A stretch of 53,447 nucleotides of DNA from an uncultured Anaerolineales bacterium (GTDB lineage: Bacteria; Chloroflexota; Anaerolineae; Anaerolineales; Villigracilaceae), in assembly GCA_949319575.1 (NCBI GenBank), contig CASGHD010000074.1:1-53447 (forward strand). Direction: 5' to 3'. The first letter of the stretch is position 1. Each line of letters begins with the position of its first letter. The position numbers were made by a program, and so were the translations under genes. Under the pieces are notes generated by a model. That model did no database searches and had not been told where the DNA came from. It worked only from the letters and a program-made list of their open reading frames with translations. Shown here piece after piece: positions 23,331-30,917 of this stretch.

Positions 23331-24533
23331 ATGAGCCACCTCGACTCTCTCACCGTCCTCTCCCTCGAACAGGCGACGACGCTTCCTTATATGACCTTGA
23401 AGCTGGTCATGGATGGGGCGCGCGTCATCCGTCTTGAGTCGCCTCCGCGCGGCGACCCGAATCGCTGGGTGGGTCCGCAGGTGTTGAGCGACTCGCAAGC
23501 GGAGACAGGCTTCGAGTCGGGGATGAACGCTTACTTCCTCCCGAATAATTTGGGGAAGGAATCCATCACGTTGAATCTGCTCGAGGAGGCGGGGCGCGAC
23601 ATCCTGCATCGCTTGATCCGCGAGATGCCGATTGACATCTTCGCCACGAATCAACGCCCCGACTCTTACAAGAAGTTGGGAATTGATTACGAAACCCTGA
23701 GCGGAATCAAGCCCGATCTGATCTGGGTGGGCATTACGGGTTTTGGACCGACGAGCAACGAAGCGGCGTACGACCCAATCTTGCAGGCGCGCGCGGGTTT
23801 GATGGAGCTCACTGGCGAATCAAATGGCGACCCGATGGTCTTCGGCTTGCCGATGGTGGATTTGGGCGCGGGCGAACATGCCTACGGCGCGGTGATGAAG
23901 GCGTTGTATCAACGCGCGGTCACGGGTAAGGGGACGCGGCTCGATATTTCCATGTTTCAATCCGCCGTCTCGTGGATGGTCTCGCCCGTATTACTCTCGC
24001 ATAGTTTCGGCGTGAAGGCGGCGCGGCGCGGTAACACGCATCAATTCTTCGCGCCCGTGTCGGTCTACCCCACATCGGACGGATTCATCTATCTCGCCGT
24101 CGGCAACGACCGTCAATGGGAGGCATTGACGGGACAGCAGGGATTCGAGTCGCTTGCGAATGAAAAATACAAACATAACGCGGGGCGCATCGCCGCAGTG
24201 GACGAACTCAACGGGCAATTGAGCGCGATCTTCAAAAATCGTTCCACGGCTGAGATGATCGAAATGTGCAACAAGATCAGCGTGCCTGTCTCGCGCGTGA
24301 ACACCGTCCCGCAAGTCTGCGCCGACCCGTTGATCGCGAGTCAACTGGTGAAGGCGCGCGATTCGCGTTCAGGAATCGAGATTGCGATCCCACCGCCAGC
24401 GGTCATCTCGGCGCGTTTGAAAGAGAAAGGGCTGACGCTGGGATTCCCTCCGCGCCTGGGCGAGCATAATGAAAGCGTGCTCGCGTCGCTGGGTTGTGAT
24501 GCGAGTGAGTTGAAGGAGAGAGGGATTATCTAG
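23331..24533 (+). CDS. Class III (CaiB/BaiF) CoA-transferase
   Basis: The 400-residue enzyme of the formyl-CoA transferase family moves CoA between carboxylic acids through an aspartyl thioester. The catalytic Asp is in MVDLGAGEHAYGAVM; VLSLEQATTLPYMTLKLVMDGARVI and YDPILQARAGLM are also typical. In anaerobic indoleacetate degradation a class III enzyme (IaaL) acts as phenylsuccinyl-CoA transferase, and this is the likely role here, shifting CoA to the carboxyl group needed by the mutase. One family III gene is present, followed directly by the dehydrogenase. Confidence 0.88.
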   Translation: MSHLDSLTVLSLEQATTLPYMTLKLVMDGARVIRLESPPRGDPNRWVGPQVLSDSQAETGFESGMNAYFLPNNLGKESITLNLLEEAGRDILHRLIREMPIDIFATNQRPDSYKKLGIDYETLSGIKPDLIWVGITGFGPTSNEAAYDPILQARAGLMELTGESNGDPMVFGLPMVDLGAGEHAYGAVMKALYQRAVTGKGTRLDISMFQSAVSWMVSPVLLSHSFGVKAARRGNTHQFFAPVSVYPTSDGFIYLAVGNDRQWEALTGQQGFESLANEKYKHNAGRIAAVDELNGQLSAIFKNRSTAEMIEMCNKISVPVSRVNTVPQVCADPLIASQLVKARDSRSGIEIAIPPPAVISARLKEKGLTLGFPPRLGEHNESVLASLGCDASELKERGII

Positions 24534-24537
24534 AAAG

Positions 24538-24720
24538 CCATCCGCGAATATTTCACGAATACTCGAATGTGTTGCGCGAATTCGTTTATTCGTGGTTCAT
24601 TCGTGGATGGTTCTTCAGCGCGAATACAACAGTAGTCGTTTGTCGTTCTGAGCAAGTGAAGAATCCCTGAGGTCGTCGTAGAGACCCTTCGCTACCACTC
24701 AGGGCGACATGGAAACAGGT
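24538..24720. repeat. Two palindromic repeats before the acyl-CoA dehydrogenase
   Basis: First (24538-24610): CCATCCGCGAATATTTCACGAATAC faces GTTTATTCGTGGTTCATTCGTGGATGG. Second (24645-24710): GTCGTTCTGAGCAAG...CACTCAGGGCGACATG, related to 1021-1115. A related copy of the first is at 32758-32862. Confidence 0.7.
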
Positions 24721-24729
24721 AAACACAAG

Positions 24730-25884
24730 ATGGACCAATTGCTGACCGAAGAACAAAAACAATTTCGCCAATCCGTCCGCAGTTTTGTGGAGAAGGAAGT
24801 GATTCCCGCCGCGCAGGAGATGGACGAGAGGGGCGAGTTTCCGCGCGCGCTGTTTCAGCGTTGCGCCGCCAACGGCTACTTCGCCCTGCGCTATCCCGAA
24901 TCCGTCGGCGGCATGGACGCGGACTTCCTCACCTACTGCCTGATGATGGAAGAGATCGCGCGCGGTTCGCTCTCGCTGGGGGCGGTGGTTGCCATGCAAA
25001 CGTTAATGGGCACCGACTTGGTCTTTCGCTTCGGCACGGACGAGCATCGTCAGCGCCTGCTCGCTCCCGCATTGAGAGGCGAGAAGATCGGCGCGATCGC
25101 GATGACCGAACCCGACTTCGGCTCTGATCTCGGCGGCATCACCACTCGCGCGATTCAAAAGGATGGCGGTTGGGAGATTCACGGCAGGAAGATGTGGATC
25201 ACCTCCGCGACTGTGGCGGACTTCTTCACCGTCGCCGCAAAAACGGACCCTGAGGCTGGCTTCAAGGGAATTGACTTTTTCCTCGTCGAGAAGGAACGCG
25301 CGGGCGCGCGCGTGGGACGCAAGATCGAGAAGATGGGTGTCCGCGCGTCGGAGACATCCGAGTTGATTTTGGAACACGTGCAAGTCCCAGCGGAAAACAT
25401 GCTCGGCAAACAAGGCGCGGGATTCAAGAGCCTGGGCGATATCCTCTGCCAGATCCGCGTCATGACGGGCGCGTTGGCTCTCGGTCTGGGTGAGGCGGCG
25501 TTGAAGTCATCCATCAAATATTCTAACGAGCGCGTCCAATCGGGACAGACGATTGCAAACTATCAAGCCATCGCGCACAAGATCGCCGAGATGGGAACCC
25601 GTCTCGAGGCGGCGCGCGCGCTGGTCTATCAAGCCGCGAAGGATATTGACGCGGGCGCCAAGGATGTCAAACTCGCATCCATGACGAAATTATTCGCCAC
25701 TGAGGTTGCCAACTTCATCGCCGATGAATGTACGCGCATCCACGGCAGTTACGGCTTTGCGATGGAATACGACGCGCAACGATACTACCGCGACGCGCGA
25801 TTTTTGTTATACGGCGGCGGCACCTCCGAAGTGTTGCGCAACGTCATCTCGAAGGCGATGGGTGTGCCTGAGTCGCGGAAGTAG
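24730..25884 (+). CDS. Acyl-CoA dehydrogenase lacking the usual catalytic Glu (IaaF-like)
   Basis: The FAD enzyme of about 384 residues follows the acyl-CoA dehydrogenase plan (LLTEEQKQFRQSVRSFVEKEV; AMTEPDFGSDLGGI; KMWITSA; RIHGSYGFAMEYDAQRYYRDA). The C-terminal motif reads YGGGTSEVLR, so the Glu of YEGTS, the base that removes the alpha proton, is Gly; the alternative isovaleryl-type Glu position is not Glu either. Benzylmalonyl-CoA dehydrogenase IaaF needs no such base because loss of CO2 replaces proton removal. This makes oxidative decarboxylation of (2-aminobenzyl)malonyl-CoA to 2-aminocinnamoyl-CoA the best guess. ATG at 24709 lies inside a repeat; 24730 is preferred. Confidence 0.87.
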   Translation: MDQLLTEEQKQFRQSVRSFVEKEVIPAAQEMDERGEFPRALFQRCAANGYFALRYPESVGGMDADFLTYCLMMEEIARGSLSLGAVVAMQTLMGTDLVFRFGTDEHRQRLLAPALRGEKIGAIAMTEPDFGSDLGGITTRAIQKDGGWEIHGRKMWITSATVADFFTVAAKTDPEAGFKGIDFFLVEKERAGARVGRKIEKMGVRASETSELILEHVQVPAENMLGKQGAGFKSLGDILCQIRVMTGALALGLGEAALKSSIKYSNERVQSGQTIANYQAIAHKIAEMGTRLEAARALVYQAAKDIDAGAKDVKLASMTKLFATEVANFIADECTRIHGSYGFAMEYDAQRYYRDARFLLYGGGTSEVLRNVISKAMGVPESRK

Positions 25885-25945
25885 AAATGCGCCTGATGTA
25901 TCCTTATACCTTTTTAAGGACGCAGATTTTTTGAGGATTCTGCCG

Positions 25946-26380
25946 ATGGATAAAAAGCCTCCGCGCCACGGGTCGCTGTTCAAGCACGCAGAGCTGACCG
26001 AGCAAATCATCGGCGCGTTCTATGCGGTTTATTCTGTCCTGGGCTATGGGTTTCTCGAGAATGTTTATGTGAAGGCTTTGATGATCGAATTACAGAAGCG
26101 CGGTTTGAAAGTTCGGGACGAACTTCCCATCCATGTGTATTATGACGGTCAACTGATTGGAGAGTATTTCGCGGATATTGTCGTAAACGAACTGGTGATT
26201 CTCGAAATCAAAGCCGCGAAGGCATTGGCGGCTGAACATGAAGCGCAACTTTTGAACTACTTAAAGGCAACACCTTACGAAGTAGGCTTGCTCCTGAGCT
26301 TCTGTCCAAAACCTGAAACCAAACGCCGAGCATTCGACAACGACCGCAAGGAATGGTATATCGCCCAAAACAAACAATGA
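25946..26380 (+). CDS. GxxExxY family protein
   Basis: The 144-residue protein belongs to the GxxExxY family (GFLENVYVKAL, then IVVNELVILEIKAAKAL), related to PD-(D/E)XK nucleases; function is not established. It is flanked by CGCAGATTTTTT and GAATCTGCGTTTATCAGCGTTCATCTGCGTCC repeats, the setting in which such genes usually occur. It sits between the dehydrogenase and the mutase genes and has no pathway role, so it looks like an insertion. The start is the ATG at 25946; upstream frame sequence overlaps the dehydrogenase out of frame. Confidence 0.85.
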   Translation: MDKKPPRHGSLFKHAELTEQIIGAFYAVYSVLGYGFLENVYVKALMIELQKRGLKVRDELPIHVYYDGQLIGEYFADIVVNELVILEIKAAKALAAEHEAQLLNYLKATPYEVGLLLSFCPKPETKRRAFDNDRKEWYIAQNKQ

Positions 26381-26425
26381 ATCTGCGTTTATCAGCGTTC
26401 ATCTGCGTCCCGATTTTATGTATCT
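26381..26425. repeat. GATGAACGCGGATT-family repeat flanking the GxxExxY gene
   Basis: GAATCTGCGTTTATCAGCGTTCATCTGCGTCC. A matching half precedes the gene near 25917-25935 and a full palindromic copy lies at 38615-38702. Confidence 0.65.
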
Positions 26426-26443
26426 GAATTAAGGAATTAATCC

Positions 26444-26851
26444 ATGACAAACAAACCCATCCGAGTGCTGATCGCCAAACCAGGGCTGGACGGTCACGAC
26501 CGTGGCGCGAGACTGGTCACCCTCGCCTTGCGCGACGCGGGCTTTGAGGTGATCTACCCAGGCTTGCACCAGACCGTCGCCAAAATCGTCGAAAGCGCAT
26601 TGCAAGAGGATGTGGACGTGATCGGTCTGTCCATTCTCTCTGGAGCGCATTTGCCCATCGCGGAAAAACTGATGAACGAACTCCGCAAAGCGGGCATGGA
26701 CGACAAAATCGTCATCGTCGGCGGCAACATCCCCGAACAAGACATCCCCACGCTTACTACCTTCGGCGTGGCGGGCGTGTTTCCCAGCAGCAGCAGGTTC
26801 GAAGAGATCGCCGCGTTCATTCAAAATAATGTCGCGGATAAAGTCTCTTAA
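26444..26851 (+). CDS. B12-binding subunit of an acyl-CoA mutase
   Basis: The 135-residue protein corresponds to the C-terminal cobalamin domain of methylmalonyl-CoA mutase. The lower-ligand motif DGHDRGA holds the His that coordinates cobalt; the GLSILSGAHL and VVGGNIPEQD blocks follow. Two-subunit mutases (MCM-type split enzymes, IaaGH) have this arrangement. Paired with the large subunit about 150 bases downstream. Confidence 0.93.
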   Translation: MTNKPIRVLIAKPGLDGHDRGARLVTLALRDAGFEVIYPGLHQTVAKIVESALQEDVDVIGLSILSGAHLPIAEKLMNELRKAGMDDKIVIVGGNIPEQDIPTLTTFGVAGVFPSSSRFEEIAAFIQNNVADKVS

Positions 26852-26935
26852 ACACGAAGTACACGAAGGTCACGAAGGAATAAACCTAAACGTCTCCTGC
26901 CCTTTGTGTGCTTGGTGTCATTTCGACACGGTGAG
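26850..26935. repeat. ACACGAAGGTCACGAAGG-type repeat
   Basis: AACACGAAGTACACGAAGGTCACGAAGG faces CCCTTTGTGTGCTTGGTGTC. It separates the two mutase subunit genes. Confidence 0.65.
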
Positions 26936-26997
26936 CGAAAGACGAACCGTCAATGCAAGCCTTTGTGGTTGAAAAAGATTTGCCCATAGGAGTTTCA

Positions 26998-28599
26998 ATG
27001 GCAGACAAAATTCGAGATGTGATTCTGGAATCGGGCATCCCCGTCAAACCCGTGTACGGACCCGAAGACCTGGGCGGAATCGACTCCGCCGGCGACATCG
27101 GCAAGCCAGGCGAATTCCCCTTCACGCGCGGAATTCATCCCTTCATGTACCGCCAGCGACCGTTTACGATGCGTCAGTACGCGGGCTTTGGGATGCCGCA
27201 TGAGACGAATCAGCGATTCAAATTCTTAATCGAAAACGGGCAGAACGCCCTCAACGTCGCGTTCGACCTCCCCACCCAAATGGGACTCGATTCCAGCGAC
27301 CCGCTTGCAGAGGGCGAAGTGGGGCGCGTGGGCATGGCGGTGGATACGCTCGCCGATATGGAAGTCGCTTTCGCGGGCATCCCCATTGACCAGATCAGCG
27401 TCTCTCTCACCATCAACGCGGTGGCGGCTCCGATCATGGCGATGTATTTCGTCGCCGCCGAAAAGCAGGGCGTGCCGTTGAATCAAGTGCGCGGCACGGC
27501 GCAGAACGACATCCTCAAGGAATACATCGGGCGCGGCGCGTGGATCTTCCCCGTCGAGCCAGCCGTCCGCCTGATCGGCGACACGATCGAATTTTGCGCG
27601 CGCAACGCGCCGAAATATTATCCCGTATCGGTCTGCGGGTACCACATCCGCGAGTCGGGCGCGAACCCTATGCAGGAGATCGCCTACGCCTACTCCATCG
27701 CGCGCGAATACATCCGTCGCGGGCTGGGGCGCGGCTTGAACGTGGACGAATTCGCTGGGCAGATATCGTTCAACTTCGACATCTACGGCAACTTCTTCGA
27801 GCAAATTTCAAAATTTCGCGCGGCACGGCGGCTGTGGGCAAGAATCATCAAGGACGAATTCGGCGCGAAGAATCCCAGCACGATGATGATGAAGATGATC
27901 GCGGGCGGCGGAGGCGGCGGTCTCACCATCGAACAGCCCGAAAACAACATCGTGCGCGGCGCGTACTACGCGCTCATCTCCGCGCTCTCTGGCACGCAGA
28001 CGATGGCGCTGTGCAGTTACGACGAAGCCTATACCATCCCGACCGAAAAAGCCGCGCTGATTTCATTACGCACCATGCAAATCTTGATCGAAGAAATGGG
28101 CATCGGCGACACCGTTGACCCGCTCGGCGGTTCGTACTACGTCGAAAGTTTGACCAGCGAATTCGAGCGCCGCATGGCTGACGAGATCAAGCGCGTGGAC
28201 GAAGAGTGGGGCGGAATTGTTGAAGCAGTCAGCGCGGGAATCTTGCAGGGCGAGGTGGCGCGTCAAGCCTATCAGTTTGAAAAAGGCGTGCAGGACGGGT
28301 CAATCCCCAAAGTCGGGGTGAACCGCTTCCGCATGGAGGAGGAAAAGCGCGACGTGGCGCTTCATCCCTATGACTCAAAACAAGCGGATGAGTCGATTCG
28401 CCGCACAGCGGAAGTGATCGCGGCTCGTGACGCGGGGACGGTTGATTCGGCTCTCCAAAAAGTCCGCGACGCGGCGAGCAGTGGACAAAACACCATGCCC
28501 GCGCTGATCGAAGCCGTGCGCGCGTATGCGACGATCGGCGAAATCACGAAGACGCTGAAAGAAGTCTTCGGCGAGTATGCGGAGCAAGTCAGGCTGTAG
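26998..28599 (+). CDS. Coenzyme B12-dependent acyl-CoA mutase, catalytic subunit
   Basis: The 533-residue TIM-barrel subunit of a methylmalonyl-CoA-mutase-family enzyme (RPFTMRQYAGFGMPHETNQR; NVAFDLPTQMGLDSSDP; NDILKEYIGRGAWIFP; CGYHIRESGANP). An Arg at the position of the carboxylate-binding residue is kept (EPAVRLIGD), but the family block SQTSGWSLT has become AGGGGGGGLT, HTNSLDEA is ALCSYDEA, and YPTMY is HPFMY. These changes suggest a substrate with a carboxylate and a large side group, such as (2-aminophenyl)succinyl-CoA. AGGAG five bases before ATG 26998 supports this start. No MeaB-type GTPase chaperone gene is seen nearby. Confidence 0.92.
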   Translation: MADKIRDVILESGIPVKPVYGPEDLGGIDSAGDIGKPGEFPFTRGIHPFMYRQRPFTMRQYAGFGMPHETNQRFKFLIENGQNALNVAFDLPTQMGLDSSDPLAEGEVGRVGMAVDTLADMEVAFAGIPIDQISVSLTINAVAAPIMAMYFVAAEKQGVPLNQVRGTAQNDILKEYIGRGAWIFPVEPAVRLIGDTIEFCARNAPKYYPVSVCGYHIRESGANPMQEIAYAYSIAREYIRRGLGRGLNVDEFAGQISFNFDIYGNFFEQISKFRAARRLWARIIKDEFGAKNPSTMMMKMIAGGGGGGLTIEQPENNIVRGAYYALISALSGTQTMALCSYDEAYTIPTEKAALISLRTMQILIEEMGIGDTVDPLGGSYYVESLTSEFERRMADEIKRVDEEWGGIVEAVSAGILQGEVARQAYQFEKGVQDGSIPKVGVNRFRMEEEKRDVALHPYDSKQADESIRRTAEVIAARDAGTVDSALQKVRDAASSGQNTMPALIEAVRAYATIGEITKTLKEVFGEYAEQVRL

Positions 28600-28613
28600 G
28601 GTAATGCCATTTT

Positions 28614-28677
28614 TTTACCGCCAAGCACGCCAAGTTTATAAAGATTTCTTTGCGTCCTTAGCGTGCTTCGCGGTGAG
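28614..28677. repeat. Short inverted repeat, CCGCCAAGCACGCC family
   Basis: TACCGCCAAGCACGCCAAG faces CGTGCTTCGCGGTGA across 20-odd bases. Confidence 0.6.
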
Positions 28678-28702
28678 ATATGTTTGAGAATTAGGAGCGT
28701 TT

Positions 28703-30781
28703 ATGCGACTTGGTTGCGACATCGGCGGGACGTTCACCGACTTTGTTCTGCTCGACGACGAAACAGGCGAGATCAAAGTGTACAAATGCCTCACCACCCC
28801 AGGCGACCCGTCTGACGCGGTGGAGGAGGGCGTGCGCGCGCTGTCGAAGCGCGCGCCTGACCTGCCGCAAAAGATGAAGGAAGTGATTCACGGCACGACG
28901 CTGGTCATCAACGCCATCATCGAACGCAAAGGCGCGCGCACGGGGTTGATCACCACCGAAGGATTCCGCGACGTGCTGGAACTCGGGCGCGAGACCCGTT
29001 ACGCGCCGTATGATGTCTTCGCTGAATTTCCGAAGCCGCTTGTGCCGCGCCCGTTGCGCATGGAAGTCAGCGAGCGTTTACGCGCCGATGGAAGCGTGCT
29101 GAAAGCGTTGGATGTGAAGCAGGCTGGGGATGTCGTCCGCGCTTTGAAAAATGCAGATGTGAAGTCCATCGCCATTTGTTTGCTCAACTCATTTGAAAAT
29201 CCCGCGCACGAACTGGCGGTCAAGCAAATCATCACAAAAGAATTCCCCGAAGTTTCCATTTCGACTTCGTATGAAGTCCTGCCGCAAATACGCGAATACG
29301 AACGCACTAGCACGACCGTCGCAAATGCCTACGTCAAACCGCTAACCGAAAGTTACCTGCGAAAACTTTCAAAGCGGTTGAGTTCGCTTGGATTCACGGG
29401 TCGGTTGTTCATCATGCTCTCCAGCGGCGGAGTCACATCGGTCGAGACGGCGGCTGAATTTCCCGTGCGTATCATCGAGTCGGGACCGACGGCGGCGGTC
29501 ATCGCGGGCGAATATTTCAGCCGCATCTTCAACCTGCCCGAAATGTTCTGCTTCGACATGGGCGGCACCACGGCGAAGTCGTGTTTGATTCAAGGCGGAG
29601 TCGCGGGCGTCGTGCCCACCTTCGAAGTGGGCAGAGTCCAACGGTTCATGAAGGGAAGCGGGCTGATGATTCAAGTCCCCGTGGTGGATTTGATGGAAAT
29701 CGGCGCGGGCGGCGGCAGCATCGCGCATCTCTCGCGCCTCGGCACGCTTCAAGTGGGACCTGAAAGCGCGGGCGCGGAACCAGGTCCCATCTGCTACGGA
29801 CGCGGGGGCAAACGTCCCACCGTCACCGATGTGGATCTTCTGCTCGGCTATCTCGACGCGGATTATTTTCTTGGCGGCGAAATGAAATTGGATGTAGAAG
29901 CGGCGCGGCGTGGCGTGGAGGAGCAGATCGCCCAGCCGCTCGGCGTTTCATACATTCAAGCCGTGTGGGGCATTCACGATCTCATCAACGAAATGATGGC
30001 GGCGGCGGCGAAGACTCACATCGCCGAACGCGGCGGGAATCCCAAAGTGGTCACGCTGGCGGCGTTCGGCGGCGCGGGACCCGTCCATGCGTATGGGCTG
30101 GCGTATAAACTTGGCGCGCCGCGCGTGATCGTCCCGCCCAACGCGGGCGTCGGCTCCGCGCTGGGATTCTTCACCGCTCCCCGCGCCTTCGATTTGGTTC
30201 GCAGTCACAAGGCGCCGCTTGCAAGCATGGATTTGGATGAGATCGAAAAACTTTTTCGTTCGATGGAAATCGAAGGCGAACGCGCGTTACGCACAGCAGG
30301 CGCGATGGATGAAATTTCCTTCACCCGCTCGGTGGATGCGCGTTTCATCGGTCAAGGCTCGGAGACGAACCTGCTTCTGCCGCCCAAGCCTTTCACGCAA
30401 CTCCAGCCGACCGAACTGCGGAATCTCTTCGATAAAAATTACGAGCGTCTGTATGGGCGGACCTATCCAGAGATTCCCATCGAACTGGTCAACTTCCGCG
30501 CGCGGGCGAGTTTGCCCGTCCAACCGTTGAAACTTCAAGAGTTGGACAAAATGAAAGGCGACGTGAAAAACGCGATCAAGGGCGAGCGGCTGGCGTTCTC
30601 TGCCCTGGCGAAAGATTTTATCCCCTTCAAAGTATATGACCGCTATAAATTATTCCCTGGCGCGTCCTTTGCGGGCCCCGCCATCATCGAAGAACGCGAA
30701 TCCACCATCATCGTCGGCGAAACCGCGACCGTGTCCGTGGATCAATTCGGTTTTCTGTGGATGGAAATGCCGACAGGATGA
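28703..30781 (+). CDS. Hydantoinase/oxoprolinase subunit A (HyuA-like)
   Basis: The 692-residue ATP-binding subunit opens or forms C-N or C-C bonds at carbonyl groups, as in 5-oxoprolinase, N-methylhydantoinase and acetone carboxylase. It has the N-terminal phosphate loop CDIGGTFTDFVLLD, HGTTLVINAI, the second phosphate loop FDMGGTTAKSCLI and the GGSIA and GGAGPVHA motifs. With HyuB next to it, and with a molybdenum hydroxylase upstream, ATP-driven opening of the lactam of 2-oxoindole-acetyl-CoA is the expected step; the iaa pathway uses a hydantoinase-like pair (IaaCE). AGGAG precedes the ATG. Confidence 0.9.
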   Translation: MRLGCDIGGTFTDFVLLDDETGEIKVYKCLTTPGDPSDAVEEGVRALSKRAPDLPQKMKEVIHGTTLVINAIIERKGARTGLITTEGFRDVLELGRETRYAPYDVFAEFPKPLVPRPLRMEVSERLRADGSVLKALDVKQAGDVVRALKNADVKSIAICLLNSFENPAHELAVKQIITKEFPEVSISTSYEVLPQIREYERTSTTVANAYVKPLTESYLRKLSKRLSSLGFTGRLFIMLSSGGVTSVETAAEFPVRIIESGPTAAVIAGEYFSRIFNLPEMFCFDMGGTTAKSCLIQGGVAGVVPTFEVGRVQRFMKGSGLMIQVPVVDLMEIGAGGGSIAHLSRLGTLQVGPESAGAEPGPICYGRGGKRPTVTDVDLLLGYLDADYFLGGEMKLDVEAARRGVEEQIAQPLGVSYIQAVWGIHDLINEMMAAAAKTHIAERGGNPKVVTLAAFGGAGPVHAYGLAYKLGAPRVIVPPNAGVGSALGFFTAPRAFDLVRSHKAPLASMDLDEIEKLFRSMEIEGERALRTAGAMDEISFTRSVDARFIGQGSETNLLLPPKPFTQLQPTELRNLFDKNYERLYGRTYPEIPIELVNFRARASLPVQPLKLQELDKMKGDVKNAIKGERLAFSALAKDFIPFKVYDRYKLFPGASFAGPAIIEERESTIIVGETATVSVDQFGFLWMEMPTG

Positions 30782-30797
30782 TTCAATAGCCTGATTC

Positions 30798-30902
30798 TTT
30801 CGCACACGGATTAGACGGATGGCACGGACGAACACGGATTTTTTAAAGGTTTTTTCCGTGAAAATCAGTGAAACCCGTGAAATCCGTGTCCCGATACGCA
30901 GA
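30798..30902. repeat. CACGGATTAGACGGAT-type repeat
   Basis: CACACGGATTAGACGGATGG...ACACGGATTTTTT faces GAAACCCGTGAAATCCGTGT. Family members at 35890-35975 and 43226-43485. Confidence 0.65.
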
Positions 30903-30917
30903 CTCACGGAGTAACCC

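Noticed and set aside
22811-28599. Ordinary propionate/methylmalonyl-CoA pathway
   Set aside because: No propionyl-CoA carboxylase or MeaB gene is present; mutase and epimerase both depart from the family at substrate or metal positions.
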